Positions 43,566-55,019 of a stretch of 64,000 bases of DNA are shown in pieces. Numbering within the stretch: the first letter of the stretch is position 1; the number at the start of each line of letters is the position of its first letter. The position numbers and the translations under genes are program-made. Source of the DNA: Simmondsia chinensis (Eukaryota; Streptophyta; Magnoliopsida; Caryophyllales; Simmondsiaceae); contig JAGTTD010000013.1 of assembly GCA_018398585.1 (NCBI GenBank), forward strand, positions 33,717,631-33,781,630, in the 5' to 3' direction. The notes beneath the pieces were generated by a model. That model saw nothing but the letters and a program-made list of their open reading frames with translations, was not told where the DNA came from and did no database searches.

Positions 43566-45325
43566 AACAACAACAGCCCAGTGTCTCAAAGGGCTCCCGC
43601 ATCAGCAGGGTTTTGGGGGGTAGATATACACAGCCTTCCCCCTTCCGGGGCTGCCCTGAAGGGAGGCTGTTTCCAAGGACCCCCTAGCTGATACGCTTGT
43701 CGGCAGCAATGACGCCTTACAGCCTAACATCAAGAGAGCAAATAAGCATATAAGTAGGGCAAATTTAGGCAAATAAAGGGAAAGAAATATGTAGTAAACA
43801 GATAGTCAATCAGAGAACAGATCATACAAAAGTGCTCCGAATCTGGACTACCTTAAGGCCTAGAACATTAGTGATGGCATAAAAGGCTGGGCTACCCTGC
43901 TCTAAGCCGCTACATCTGTTACTCCTATGCTAGCCCTCAATTGGGCTCTATCTAAGGCCATCTTATCCCGAAGGTTTAGGTGGGTAAGGTCTTGTCTGAT
44001 TTTCTCCAACCATCTCTTCTTTGTCCTACCTCTCTCTCTTCTGCCTAGCGTTGTCCGGGGCTGCTCACATCTCATGACTGGAGCTGTGCTCAGTCTCCTC
44101 CTAACATGTCCAAACCACCTCAAACGTTGCTCTCTTAATTTATCTTCAATGGGGGCCACGCCCAATTCACCTCTTATGACATCGTTCCTGATCCTATCCT
44201 TCCTTGTGTTTCTGCACATCCACCGCAGCATCTTCATCTCCACCACCTTCATATTCTGTGTATGATGTTGTTTCATCTCCCTACACTTCGCCCCATAGGA
44301 CATGGCCGGCCTCACTATCGTCTTATAGTATCTTTCCTTTAGCTTAGAGGGAAACTTTCTATCGCACAGTACCGCTAAGGTCATTCTCCATTTATGCCAT
44401 CCTACTTTAATCCGGTTGTTGACATCCTCGTCAACTTCACCATTGTGCTATATCATAGATCCCAAGTATCTGAAACTCTCCTTTCTCAGTATAGGGTCCA
44501 ATCCAATCTTGACGTCTTCTCTGCTAGGCGTGGTGGAGGGATCGAACTTAAGCTCCATGTACTCGGTCTTGGATCTACTGAGTTGTAAGCCCTTCGATTC
44601 TGATATCCTTCGCGACAATTCTAGCTTCTCATTTCCCGCGATTCCCCCACCAACACCATGTCATCTGCGAAAAGCATATACCAAGGTACACCTCCTTGGA
44701 TGTTCCTAGTGAGCTCATCCATTACCAGAATGAACAGATAGGGGCTCAAGGCAAATCCTTGGTGCACCCCGATTTTTATAGGGAACGCTTTTGTCTTCCC
44801 TTCCATTGTGCGTACCGTAGTCTGTGCATCCTCATACATGTCTCTAATGGCCAGGATAAATGGCATGGGGATGCCTTTCCTGTCCAAAAGCCTCTATAAA
44901 ACCTCCTTTGGCACTCTATCATATGCCTTCTCCAGATCAATGAAAACCATGTAGGTCCTTTTGTCTCTCCCTGTAGTGCTCTATCGTCCGCCTTATGATG
45001 TGGATGGCTTCTATCGTTGATCTTCCTGGCATAAATCTGAATTGGTTCTTGGATACCTATGCCTGTAGTCATAACCTCCTCTCTATGACCCGCTCCCACA
45101 ATTTCAGCGTGTGGCACATTAGTTTGATGCCCCGATAGTTGGCATAGCTCTGTATGTCACCTTTGTTGTTTTAGATTGGGATCAATGTGCTCTTCCTCCA
45201 TTCGTCGGGCATCTTCTCTCCCATGAGGATTTGGTTAAATAATTTAGTCAACCAACTGATGCCCTTTAGTCCGAGGCATTTTCATGCCTCTATGGGTATA
45301 CCATCTGAGCCAACTAATGCCTTTC
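43566..45325 (-). mobile_element. RTE-type LINE, 5'-truncated (copy 2)
   Basis: A perfect 18-bp target duplication, TGTGACCAAACGAAATAC, stands at 43548-43565 and 45326-45343. In element orientation it starts inside RT and ends with a 3' UTR carrying the shared tail (GGAAGGCTGTGTATATC, GCGGGAGCCCTTTGAGAC, ACTGGGCTGTTGTTGTTGT). The exact duplication suggests a fairly recent insertion even though the coding part is broken. Confidence 0.95.
43902..45320 (-). pseudogene. RTE reverse transcriptase, broken
   Basis: Minus-strand landmarks: KALVGSDGIPIEA (45250-45320; usually KAxGPDxIPIE), KMPDEWRKSTLIPI, GDIQSYANYRGIKLM, LKLWERVIE, IHQ-like VHQGFALSPYLFILVMDEL (44700-44770), GVPWYMLFADDMVLVGES (active site FADD intact, near 44640-44680), and the C-terminal block MLRWMCRNTRKDRIRN, RLRWFGHVRRRLSTAPV, KKRWLEKIRQDLTHLNL (43902-44384). 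Frame changes and stops lie between these blocks. Confidence 0.93.
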
Positions 45326-45453
45326 TGTGACCAAACGAAATACCGGTGTTAACGTAGGTGTTCGATTGAAGAAATTTAAACTTTTAAAGGTAGTTTTCTG
45401 AAAAATTAAAAATTTTGGTACTTAAGTGAAAAATGACTAATTTTAAAACTGAT

Positions 45454-45456
<3 letters not shown>

Positions 45457-45494
<38 letters not shown>
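45457..45494. repeat. (GA)n microsatellite
   Basis: Pure GA run. Confidence 0.95.
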
Positions 45495-45498
<4 letters not shown>

Positions 45499-45615
45499 AG
45501 CTATTTAAACACTATTTTTTAATTTTATAAATAAATAATTAAATAGAAATGAAAAGGGGACATTGATTTTATAATTGTAAACACCATCCTCCTTTTCTGT
45601 CTTATTAATGATGAG

Positions 45616-45805
45616 TGATTGTACACCTGCGGGTATTACTACGCACTCACCCAAATTGGGTCAGATTTTCAGGTTGGGGGTCCTCGGAAATAGTCTCTCA
45701 TCAGAAGGTAAGACTACATATATCTTACTCCTCCCAGACTCTACGCGAGTGGGAACCCTTAAAGCACTGAGTATATTATTGTTGTTATTGTTGTTGTTGT
45801 ACCAT
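45616..45805 (+). mobile_element. TS-like SINE, nearly full length
   Basis: Body text TTGGGTCAGATTTTCAGG and TCCTCGGAAATAGTCTCTC, then the tail GGTAAGACTACATATATC, GAGTGGGAACCCTTAAAGC and TTGTTGTTATTGTTGTTG. The wording resembles the TS family of plant SINEs as I know it. No clear target duplication, so the ends are approximate. Confidence 0.75.
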
Positions 45806-46000
45806 CCATTAATACATCACAGTGGTTGGTATGATGTCTAGGAGTGCGGTTGACCCTTTTTCCAATTTTTATTTTGTCTTTTGGTTTTTTGGTCCTTTGA
45901 GTCCTTCCTGGACCCCGCTTTTGGGGTGTGTCCTATTATATTACAGGCTTGCCTCGCTGATTATTTAAACAAATGTTATAGTTGTCCCAATAGTAAATTT
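45806..46000. other. Noncoding, possible decayed LINE UTR
   Basis: T-rich text (TTTTGTCTTTTGGTTTTTTG) like L1 3' UTRs nearby, without a tail. Confidence 0.35.
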
Positions 46001-46010
46001 AAGAGAAATC

Positions 46011-46165
46011 GTACCATGTAGACCCTCAGCCCTTATTTAATCTTTTATAGACCCCTATAACCCTAAATAGACCATTTTGGACAAAAATACCCTCCCACTT
46101 CAACCCCCCCCCCCCCCCCCCCAACCCGTCCTCTTTCTCTTTCCTCATTTAATGTTTACAGCAGC
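46011..46165. repeat. Left terminal inverted repeat of MULE-1
   Basis: Pairs with the complement of about 61160-61318. Contains CCTATAACCCTAAATAGACC and a 19-bp C run (46104-46122). Confidence 0.85.
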
Positions 46166-46704
46166 CCCCGTCTCATCCTTCTCCCCTTCTCTCTCCTCGC
46201 ATTTACTTCTACAGCTATAAAAATTTGAATTTACCCCCTCCCCCTTGCCGTCTTCTCTCTCCTCCAAAGCAAACGTGTTTTGCAAGCTACACTCTCTCCT
46301 CTCTTTCTCTCACCCATTCATTCTCTCTCTCCTCTTTCTCTCACCCGTTCATCCTCTTTCTCCTCTAACTTCATCTGCACGACGCGTTTGTCCGGCAATA
46401 TCGTTTGTTTGCTGACTTTATCCTTGCTTTCTTCGTTAATCTAGGGTTTAATCACCATTTCCGAAGGTGAGCACCGATTTTCGAAGTTATTTTGTAGGGA
46501 AAAGTATAATATGCGTTTGTTTCGTGTGTTGCATGGGCATAGTATTGGTTAGTGTTTATTTAGGGTTTAAGGTTATGCTGTTAGTGGCTTTGTGAGTAAG
46601 GGTTGGTGTGTTTTATTGGTGTAAAATCAACTTCTGTATGTTTTTTAAAGTTTTGTGGTATAATGATGTAAAATCAACCTTTATAAGTGTGTTTCAAGTA
46701 ATCC
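46166..46704 (+). promoter_or_regulatory. Leader-like region inside the left end of MULE-1
   Basis: CT-rich text (46290-46370), then AATCTAGGGTTTAATCACC and a strong donor-like site (CCGAAG followed by GTGAGC, about 46467). It looks like the 5' UTR exon of a gene transcribed rightwards, but no coding exon follows before the array. MULE ends commonly carry promoters (known); the transcript is inferred. Confidence 0.35.
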
Positions 46705-46895
46705 CTATGTGTCGACACACACCTCTACATCCCTGTTTTGTAATATGTGTGTCGACACACCGTCCATGTGTTTCGACACACATCATAACACACTCCAAAA
46801 ACACATCAAACACTTAGAACACACAATTGGAACCAACTTCAAAACACTTTATTCACAATTTTCCTTACACAATTTGAAAATATATCACTAGGAAT
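46705..46895. repeat. TGTGTCGACACA palindrome module, copy 1
   Basis: Two perfect GTGTCGACAC palindromes plus a third, TTCGACA variant, each spaced by short text. They are followed by ACTTCAAAACACTTTATTCA. The module recurs at 51215-51455 in the same orientation. Confidence 0.8.
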
Positions 46896-46929
46896 ATACA
46901 ACAATATGAAAATATACAATATTACATAC

Positions 46930-49900
46930 GCCAGTCATTTTTTAAGTAATTAGTGGTGTACGATCAATCATACAAGGTGTATGATTGGTTTTAATGGTGT
47001 AAAACCAACTTGGGTAGACATTTTTTAAGTAATTAGTAGTTTATGATCAATCATATACGGTGTATGATTGATTTTAATGGTGTATTACCAACTTGTGTTT
47101 GTGTGTGTTAAGTAAACAGTGGTGTATGATTGATCATACACTGTGTATGATTAGTTTTAATGGTGTAAAATCAACTTATTTTAATGTCTTTCAAGTCATT
47201 AGTGGTGTATGATCAATCATACACGGTGTATGATTGGATTTAAGGCCGTAAAATCAACTTATATAGATGTTTTTGTTTAAGTAATTAATGGTGCATAATC
47301 AATCATACACGGTGTATGATTGGTTTTAATGGTGTAAAATTAACTTGTGTAGACGCTTTTTAAGTAATTAGTAGTTTATGATCAATCATACACGGTGTAT
47401 GATTAGTTTTAATGGTATGAAATCAACTTGTGTTTGTGTGTGTTAAGTAAACAGTGGTGTATAATTAATCATACACCATGTATAATTGGTTTTAAGGGTG
47501 TAAAATCAAATTGTTTTAATGTCTTTCAAGTCATTAGTGGTGTATGATCAATCATACACAGTGTATGATTGGATTTAAGGCTGTGAAATCAACTTGTATA
47601 GATTTTTTTAAGTAATTAGTGGTGTATGATCAATCATACAAGGTGTATGATTAGTTTTAATGGTGTAAAACCAACTTGGGTAGACATTTTTTAAGTAATT
47701 AGTGGTTTATGATCAATCATACACGGTGTATGATTGGTTTTAATGGTGTATAACCAACTTGTGTTTGTGTGTGTTAAGTAAACAGTGGTGTATGATTGAT
47801 CATACACCGCGTATGATAGGTTTTAATGGTGTAAAATCAACTTGTTTTAATGTCTTTCAAGTCATTAGTAGTGTATGATTAATCATACACGGTGTATGAT
47901 TAGATTTAAGGCTGTGAAATCAACTTGTATAGATGTTTTTTGTTTAAGTAATTAATGGTGTATAATCAATCATACACGATGTATGATTGATTTTAATGGC
48001 GTAAAATCAACTTGTGTAGACGTTTTTTTAAGTAATTAGTGGTTTATGAGCAATCATACACGGTGTATGATTGGTTTTAATGGTGTATAACCAACTTGTG
48101 TTTGTGCGTGTTAAGTAAACAGTGGTGTATGATTAATCATACACCGTGTATGATGGGTTGTAATGGTGTAAAATCAACTAATTTTAATGTGTTTCAAGTC
48201 GTTAGTGGTATATGATCAATCATACACGGTGTATGACTGGATTTAAGGATGTGTAATCAACTTATATAGATGTTTTTGTTTAAGTAATTAATGGTGTATA
48301 ATCAATCATACATGGTGTATGATTGGTTTTAATGGTGTAAAATCAACTTGTGCAGACATTTTTTTAAATAATTAGTGGTTTATGAGCAATCGTACACGGT
48401 GAATGATTAGTTTTAATGGTGTATAACTAACTTGTGTTTGTATGCGTTAAGTAAACAGTGGCGTATGATTAATCATACACCGTGTATGATTAGTTTTAAT
48501 GGTGTAAAATCAAATTGTTTTAATGTCTTTCAAGCCATTAGTGGTGTATGATCAATCACACACGGTGTATGATTGGATTTAAGGTTATGAAATCAACTTG
48601 TATCGATGTTTTTTAAGTAATTAGTGGGGTATGATCAATCATACAAGGTCTATGATTGGTTTTAATGATGCAAAACCAACTTGGGTAGATATTTTTTAAG
48701 TAATTAGTGGTTTATCATCAATCATACACAGTGTATGATTGGTTTTAATGGTGTATTATCAACTTGTGTTTGTGTGTGTTAAGTAAACAATGGTATATGA
48801 TTGATCATACACCGTGTATGATAGGTTTTAATAGTGTAAAATCAAATTGTTTTAATGTCTTTCAAGTCATTAGTAGTGTATGATCAATCATACACGGTGT
48901 ATGATTGGATTTAAGGCTGTGAAATCAACTTGTATGGATGTTTTTGTTTAAGTAATTAATGGTGTATAATCAATCATACACGGTGTATGATTGGTTTTAA
49001 TGGTATAAAATCAACTTGCGTAGACGTTTTTTAAGTAATTAGTGGTTTATAAGCAATTATACATGGTGTATGATTGGTTTTAATGGCGTGAAATCAACTT
49101 GGGTAGTTGTTTTTTAGGTAATTAGTGGTGTATGATCAATCATACATGGTATATGATTGGTTTTAATGGTGTATAACCAACTTGTGTTTGTGCGTGTTAA
49201 GTAAATAGTGGTGTATGATTAATCATACACCCTGTATGATTGATTTTAATGGTGTAAAATCAACTTATTTTAATGTCTTTCAAGCCATTAGTAGTGTTTG
49301 ATCAATCATACACCATTAAAACGTATCATACACAGTGTATAATAAGTCATAAACCACTAATTACTTAAAACACATTTAAATAAGTTGATTTTACACCATT
49401 ATGACTTATCATACACCGTGTATCATTGATTATACACCACGAATTACTTAAAAAACATCTACATGAGTTGGTTTCACAGCATTAAATCCAATCATACACC
49501 GTGTATGATTGATCATACACCACTAATTACTTTAAGTACATTAATACAATTTGATTTCACACCATTTAAACGTATCATACACGGTATATAATAAGTCATA
49601 CACCAGTAATTACTTGAAACACAACTATATAAGTTGATTTTACACATTTAAAACTTATCATACAGCATTTATGATTCATCTTACACTGCTATTTACTTCA
49701 AAAACACATATATAAGTTGATTTTACACTAATATAACCCATCATACACCAATAATTACTTGAAAAACACTTATAACGGTTGATTTTACACTATTATACCA
49801 GCAAAACTTGAAATAAACATGTAAAAGTTGATTTTACACCTATATAACTCATCATACACCATTTATGATTCATCATACACCGCTATTTACTTCAAACACA

Positions 49901-50205
49901 CCTATATAAGTTGATTTTGCACCAATATGACCCATCATACACCAATAATTACTTAAAAACACTTATAACTGCTGATTTTACATCATTATACCAGCAAAAC
50001 TTGAAATAAACATGCAAAAGTTGATATTACACCCATAAAACTCGTCATACACCGTGTATGATAAGTCATACACCATTAATTACTTGAAATATAACTATAT
50101 AAGTTGATTTTACACATTTAAAACTTATCATACACCGTGTATGATTCATCTTACACTGCTATTTACTTCAAACACACCTATATAAATTGATCGTATACCA
50201 CTAAT
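46930..50205. repeat. Left subterminal array of MULE-1
   Basis: Monomers of about 83 bp carry the palindromic core GTGTATGATNNATCATACAC or close variants, followed by GGTTTTAATGGTGTAAAATC and a variable spacer. Four spacer types alternate (TGTAGACGTTTTTTAAG, TGTTTGTGTGTGTTAAG, TTTTAATGTCTTTCAAG, TATAGATGTTTTTGTTTAAG), giving a higher-order unit of about 335 bp: the TGTTTGTGTG spacer recurs near 47093, 47429, 47761, 48098, 48433, 48765 and 49175. Near 49310 the orientation flips and the units continue inverted and more divergent to about 50205. Confidence 0.93.
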
Positions 50206-50490
50206 TTTTTTTTATTACAATGTAATTGCTATTAATATGCGTGCATTACTAATGACAGTTTTGTATTATCTATAACACATTGACTGGTGTGAGGTTGTGT
50301 ATTATAAATGCCCTTGTTGTTTTCAATGGATGATAATAACCGGTTGGGGTAGTTGGGGGTTGAATACTTAATATTCAGGGGTCATAATTGACACTCAAGT
50401 AAGACATTTAATAACCTCAACTATCACCTACTCTATCCTACTCCTCCCCCATGGTTCTGACATTGTATTTGTACCTTGTATGCTTTTGCC

Positions 50491-50498
50491 TATAAATG
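50491..50498 (+). promoter_or_regulatory. TATA box upstream of the hairpin
   Basis: TATAAATG, 79 bp before the hairpin stem starts. Text after it (GGAGTTGGCCAGGAAGCC) is unlike the surrounding arrays. Confidence 0.5.
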
Positions 50499-50569
50499 GA
50501 GGAGTTGGCCAGGAAGCCAAGCATCCACGGTTCCTCAATTTCGTGCTACATCAAGGGTTCACAAGTCAA

Positions 50570-50799
50570 GATCAATGTCAAGGATGTGATGTTTTACTGC
50601 TGAGTGGAGAATTGCTAATTACCTGTGCTTAGCTTCCCGACTGATCATGATTCATCAAGGGTTTTGCTTAATCGGGTTTTAAAGGAAGTATGTGATCAAG
50701 CAAAACCCTTTATGTATCATGATCAGTCAGTGAAGCTAAGCACAGGTAATTAGTGTGTCTCCACTCAGTAGTAAAACATCACATCCTTGTCATTGATCA
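50570..50799 (+). ncRNA. MicroRNA-like hairpin precursor (novel candidate)
   Basis: Two arms of about 100 nt (50570-50672 and 50694-50799) are near-perfect inverted complements, with a loop of about 20 nt. Shared blocks include CAAGGATGTGATGTTTTACT, CTAATTACCTGTGCTTAGCT and GACTGATCATGAT, with some ten mismatches scattered as small bulges. A TATA box lies upstream at 50491. This is the geometry of a young plant MIR gene or a long inverted-repeat siRNA locus. The stem does not match any conserved miRNA family that I know. The strand is chosen from the TATA box; the stem alone is symmetric. Confidence 0.55.
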
Positions 50800-50940
50800 T
50801 AGGTGATTGATCATGATTTTTACAATAGCTTCTACAAAAAGGTCAAGAAATAACTATACTTTTTGATAGTCAATATATCCTATTGCAATTTTCATATGAG
50901 ATGCCTATATATCATGCTTCTTATTGTATATTATAGGAAC

Positions 50941-51042
50941 GTGAAGACTCCCCTTCTATTACTTGAGGATCAACGATTGGATTTCACTGTTTTGATTGCC
51001 GCGACAGGTCAATTTTTGTATCGGTTGGAAAACAATGACATC
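50941..51042 (+). other. Exon-like segment, possibly captured
   Basis: After an acceptor-like TATTATAG the frame reads RNVKTPLLLLEDQRLDFTVL, then ATGQFLYRLENNDI and a stop at 51043. It is less AT-rich than its surroundings. No family recognised. MULEs are known to capture gene pieces, but without a parent gene this stays a guess. Confidence 0.25.
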
Positions 51043-51214
51043 TAGCTTACTGACGGGTTTAAATGGTATAAAATCAACTTGTGTTATTGTGTTTTAAGTC
51101 ACAAGTGGTGTATGATAGGTTTTACTTGTCTGAAAATAACTTGTGTTAGGGTGTTTCAATGACATCTGGCTTACTGATAGGTTTAAGCCATTTAAAAAAA
51201 TTTCATTGAAAAAA

Positions 51215-51455
51215 CGACACTGTGTGTCGACACACAGCTCTGCACTCTCAGATATGTTAATCTGTGTGTCGACACACGGGCCCTGTATGTCGACACACAC
51301 CTCTGCATCCCTGTTTCTGTAAGAATGTGTGTCGACACACATCCCAATACACTTCAAAACATATCAAAACACATCAAAACACTTATAACACACATTTGGG
51401 ACCAACTTCAAAACACTTCATTCACAAATTTCATTACATAATTTGAAAATACATC
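51215..51455. repeat. TGTGTCGACACA palindrome module, copy 2
   Basis: Four GTCGACAC palindromes (near 51221, 51261, 51287 and 51326), then ACTTCAAAACACTTCATTCA. A direct copy of 46705-46895 with one extra palindrome. Confidence 0.8.
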
Positions 51456-52226
51456 AACACCTCACACCAGTCAATGCGGTATGGATAATACAAAACTATC
51501 ATTAATAATGCATGTATATTATTAGTACACAATTTTATTGATATTAACAGCAATTACATTGTAAAAAATAAAATAAATAAAGAACCACAGATGGACAAGG
51601 GTCTGGAAGGTTGGGTCATGCGCGAAAGAAGGACAATATACAACTATAATGCATAATATACGTAAGTAAATAAATATACAATATCGTGACCGATAGTAAC
51701 AACTAAAATTTATACATTTGAAGAATTTAACTTAATTCGAAGGAGAGACTTGAGAAGAAGGACCGCCGGAGTTGGATGAGGTGCCTTCATCATTCGGACA
51801 CAGAGCAATTGGATTATTGCACGTGGATCGGTTATGCCTGTGTTCCTTGCACCGACTGCACCTTTGATGAACATGCTCCTCACCGACAGACGAAATCCTC
51901 CTCTTCCGCCTCCTCCAAGAAGAGGTTCGCACGTCGGGTGGAAGAAGATTTATGTCAGCTATATCACGCAGGATACACCAGTCACTTATGTGCGGCATCG
52001 GGTAGACGACACCTCTGTACGACTCGTACCAATTTTCTCTACTGTAGTACAGCGAGCATAAGTCGTACAGACCATAAGGACTGTGCCGTACGATGGCTAA
52101 TGCATGCTTACAAGGAAGCTGCTCAAGCTGAAACCTGCGGCTGGTACATGTCCAGAGCAACATATCTACGCAAAAATTCTTCTCTCCATCGATGACGTCG
52201 AAAGTATGATCATCAGCTCGCAAAAT

Positions 52227-52613
52227 CTGCAATGCCAAAAGAATAGTCAAACACGTCAAACAACCACAGTGCAAAAAAAATAAAAAAATAAAAATTAATT
52301 TAAACAAAAAACCAACAAAACATGCACGTATCATCAATAAACGTCCAACAATTATTTGATTCGTACATCAACGAGTTGATTTTACACCCCCTAAAATGTA
52401 TCATACACGGGTATGGTTAAACATACGCCACGAAACACTTGAAGCGCACCAAAATTAGCGGATTTCACACCGTTTCAAACTTGTAACATACCAACACAGG
52501 TAGATTTCACACCATGTTAAGCAATCGTACATTGCATACCATTAAAACCTACCTTACATCCCTAAGTACTTTTTGTAGTACAGATTAAACATGACAAAAT
52601 GTACAGAGCTTAC
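52227..52613 (-). other. Transposase intron carrying array-type repeat units
   Basis: The donor GGCA/GTAAGC at 52613 and the acceptor GGCATTGCAG at 52227 join SRMMA to ILRADDHTF in frame. 52370-52560 contains decayed array units (GTTGATTTTACACC, GTATCATACACGG, CATTAAAACCTACC), so the repeat family is also inside the gene. Confidence 0.8.
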
Positions 52614-53548
52614 TGCCATCATTCTTGATAATTTGAATCTTTCTTGTATTTTTTTTTTCGACGTTGGGGGACATTATACTGGTGCAAGCTTCAGCCTTGG
52701 CTCTTCTGTCATGAAACTACTTATGCAACAGTAGCCTAAACTCATCAACGAGGGCAGTAATTGGATAGTCATGCACCTTGACCGATACAGCATTCATGGA
52801 TTTTGACATGTTTGTTGTCATTATGTTGTACCGACGACAAGGGGAGTGGGAACGAGTCCACTTGTCCAGTCCCACATCTTTCAAGTAATCTTTAGCCCTG
52901 GGTACTGCACAACATAAACTGAAAAATAAACTATGGAACTCTTCAATGTTATATGCTTTAGCTGCTTTGTAGTAGTACTGTCTCTTGAATTGGGCCTTCA
53001 AGTTGTTCAGCAAGTGGTACATGCATAGCCCGTGAAATGTGTTGCGGAAAACTTCTTCCAACTCGCGTTGGATGCTTCGGTGTCTATCAGATACAATGAC
53101 ATGGCCAATAGGCTCCCTAATGACTTCCTTCAACCTACTGAGGAACCAATGTCACGATGCATCATTCTCTGAATCACCAATACCGACAGCAATCGGAAAA
53201 ATTTGCTGGTTGGCATCGTGGCAAACGGCCATGAATAAAACACCTAGTATTTTCCCTTCAGATGTGTTGCGTCAATGCTCACAATAGGCCGGCAAAACCG
53301 ATACCCTTTCAGTGAAGCATCAAAAGCAATGAAGAGGTACTGAAACCTACTCTCGTCATCTGTCTGTAAATAAAATGTGGTACCGAGGTTAGTCTGTTTG
53401 AGGACTTGCAGATAAGCAGGCAAGAATGCATATGACTCTTCGGCGGTACCCAATCTAACATTGTCGTATGCAAACTTTCTCGCCCTCCATGCAATACTGT
53501 AGCTAATATCGACACCATAGCAACTGCAGATGTCATCTATGACATCCC

Positions 53549-53836
53549 TGTTTTTGTGCTGGCCTTCAGGTTCTTTCTCAGTTCATGTGCCGGCCTTCTG
53601 TCTCCTCTTAAGCTTGGATCCTTGTTTTTGTTGTTTCTGCGCGCGCTTTTCTTTCTTGTCCCCGTGTCTTGTCCGGTCCTGTTTTTGTTGTCTGCTGAGT
53701 CATGTTTTGGGACTATTTTCTTGTTTTGTGTTGGCTTCTTTTTGGTCCCTGTGCTGTTGCGGTCGGGCTTCGGCCTCACCTAGGAAGTGGCCGGCTTGTT
53801 TTGCCATTTTGTTGCAATTTATCAAAAAAAAAAAAA
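53549..53836 (+). mobile_element. L1-type LINE 3' fragment in the transposase gene
   Basis: A perfect 14-bp target duplication, ATCTATGACATCCC, lies at 53535-53548 and 53837-53850. T/G-rich UTR text ends TTGCAATTTATC and poly-A. It interrupts the transposase after DVIDD and therefore postdates the active phase of MULE-1. Confidence 0.92.
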
Positions 53837-55019
53837 ATCTATGACATCCCGTGGCTTGAGCACTCTTCCGGGGTTGACAAGTTTCTTGCGGACGCATTCC
53901 CTGACGACCCAACTCGTTGCCTGCCTATGTCTAATAGTGGTGAGATCGGTAGGGAGGGTATGATTATTTTCAACTTTTGTAACCATCCAATACCCACCAT
54001 CTGCTAGACACATAGCCCGAACCCTCCATGTGCAACCCTCTTGCACACAACGAACAACCGTTAAGGATTTGTTAGACTTGAAGCTCTTGAATTCACATTT
54101 TTCCCTCGTGGCAATTACTGCCAGGTTAGTCAACAAATCCTTCTTCGATTTAAATACTTGATGCACCTCGATTACATCAACCATCATACCCTGCCCATAT
54201 ACCCCATCAATTCGGCTACTTTCATCACCGGAACCAACATCATCGTCATAGTGAGGATCAACAGTAGCTAGGACATCGGGTTGGACATTCGATTCCACTG
54301 TAGGTTCGACATAGGATGTGATATACCCACTTCAGGGCAAATATTCAGCTGGGCAGAAATGTGCCCATGTGGAGGTGATGCGTCGGTTGCACATGGGATA
54401 AATTTATATTATCCAAATGATCGCACAAACTTTGATTGGAATTTCCCCAATCTTCACCAGTCGCTGTCGCTGTCGCTGTCGCCGTAGGTATGTCAAACTC
54501 CAGTTCAGATGCATCTCCATGGTTTACTTCTTCCATCCCCGCGTTAATATATCCACCAAAACTATCAGGCACCATAGGGTCCAAACCACCATTGTTCTCA
54601 TCACCATCTGGTAGTGTTTGATTAAGACTCCGTTGATCTCCAAAGTAAGGAGTTCTATCAACCGTGGACTCAACAGTGATGTACAAGGTATGCTTAGCCA
54701 TATCTTTTTCTGCTAGTGCCTTCAAAACCGTTACTGATCTATCATTATTGACATCATACAATAGGATGTCCCGTTTGCCTGTAGTTGCAATTGCATATTC
54801 GAGCTTGCATCCACCTGAACACCCATCAACTCCACCAAAGTCCTTTGCAAGCCAACAAAGTCAGTCTTATCATCCAAAAAAAAAAAATCCAACTTCCCAC
54901 CAACATACTCTGCCCTCTCGTTAAAGTGTCCACCGTACCGAACAACAACAACATTTGTCATTACTGTGAACACGAAAGTAACATGATATTATACTACTAA
55001 TTAAATGAGACACGCCAAG

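Larger units (their letters stand above)
50216..51563. repeat. Inverted-repeat pair enclosing the hairpin segment
   Basis: 50216-50294 and the complement of 51460-51563 share TACAATGTAATTGCTRTTAA, then AGTTTTGTATTATC, then CATTGACTGGTGTGAGG. The pair encloses about 1.17 kb, including a palindrome module and a hairpin locus. It could be the TIRs of a nested element (TA on both sides of CAATGTAATTG) or an inversion scar within the MULE. Confidence 0.7.
51732..54961 (-). pseudogene. MuDR/MULE transposase gene, broken
   Basis: Minus strand. The start is the ATG at 54961-54959, two bases after a good acceptor (GTGTTCACAG). The N-terminus reads MTNVVVVRYGG, a PB1-like domain typical of plant MULE transposases. 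54298-53851 holds the MuDR DNA-binding type domain (VRCVQEGCTWRVRAM). The DDE core shows IVSIDATHLKG (about 53255-53290) and GHVIVSDRHRSI (about 53085). 52717-53133 includes CMYHLLNNLKAQF. After an intron (52227-52613, GT-AG) comes a SWIM-like region (CTSRRFQLEQLPCKHA; the usual second Cys is Ser) and a zinc knuckle, CSRCKEHRHNRSTC. Lesions: frame changes near 54780, 54350 and 53240, Trp-to-stop near 53154 and 52715, and a LINE at 53549-53836. Confidence 0.92.

Noticed and set aside
46930..50205. CRISPR-like repeat array
   Set aside because: Repeats are long, diverged, palindrome-bearing and nested in higher-order units with no unique spacers; the context is a plant transposon.
53530..53844. 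Cys/Phe-rich frames (plus strand) inside the transposase
   Set aside because: The stretch is a LINE 3' UTR fragment with its own 14-bp target duplication.
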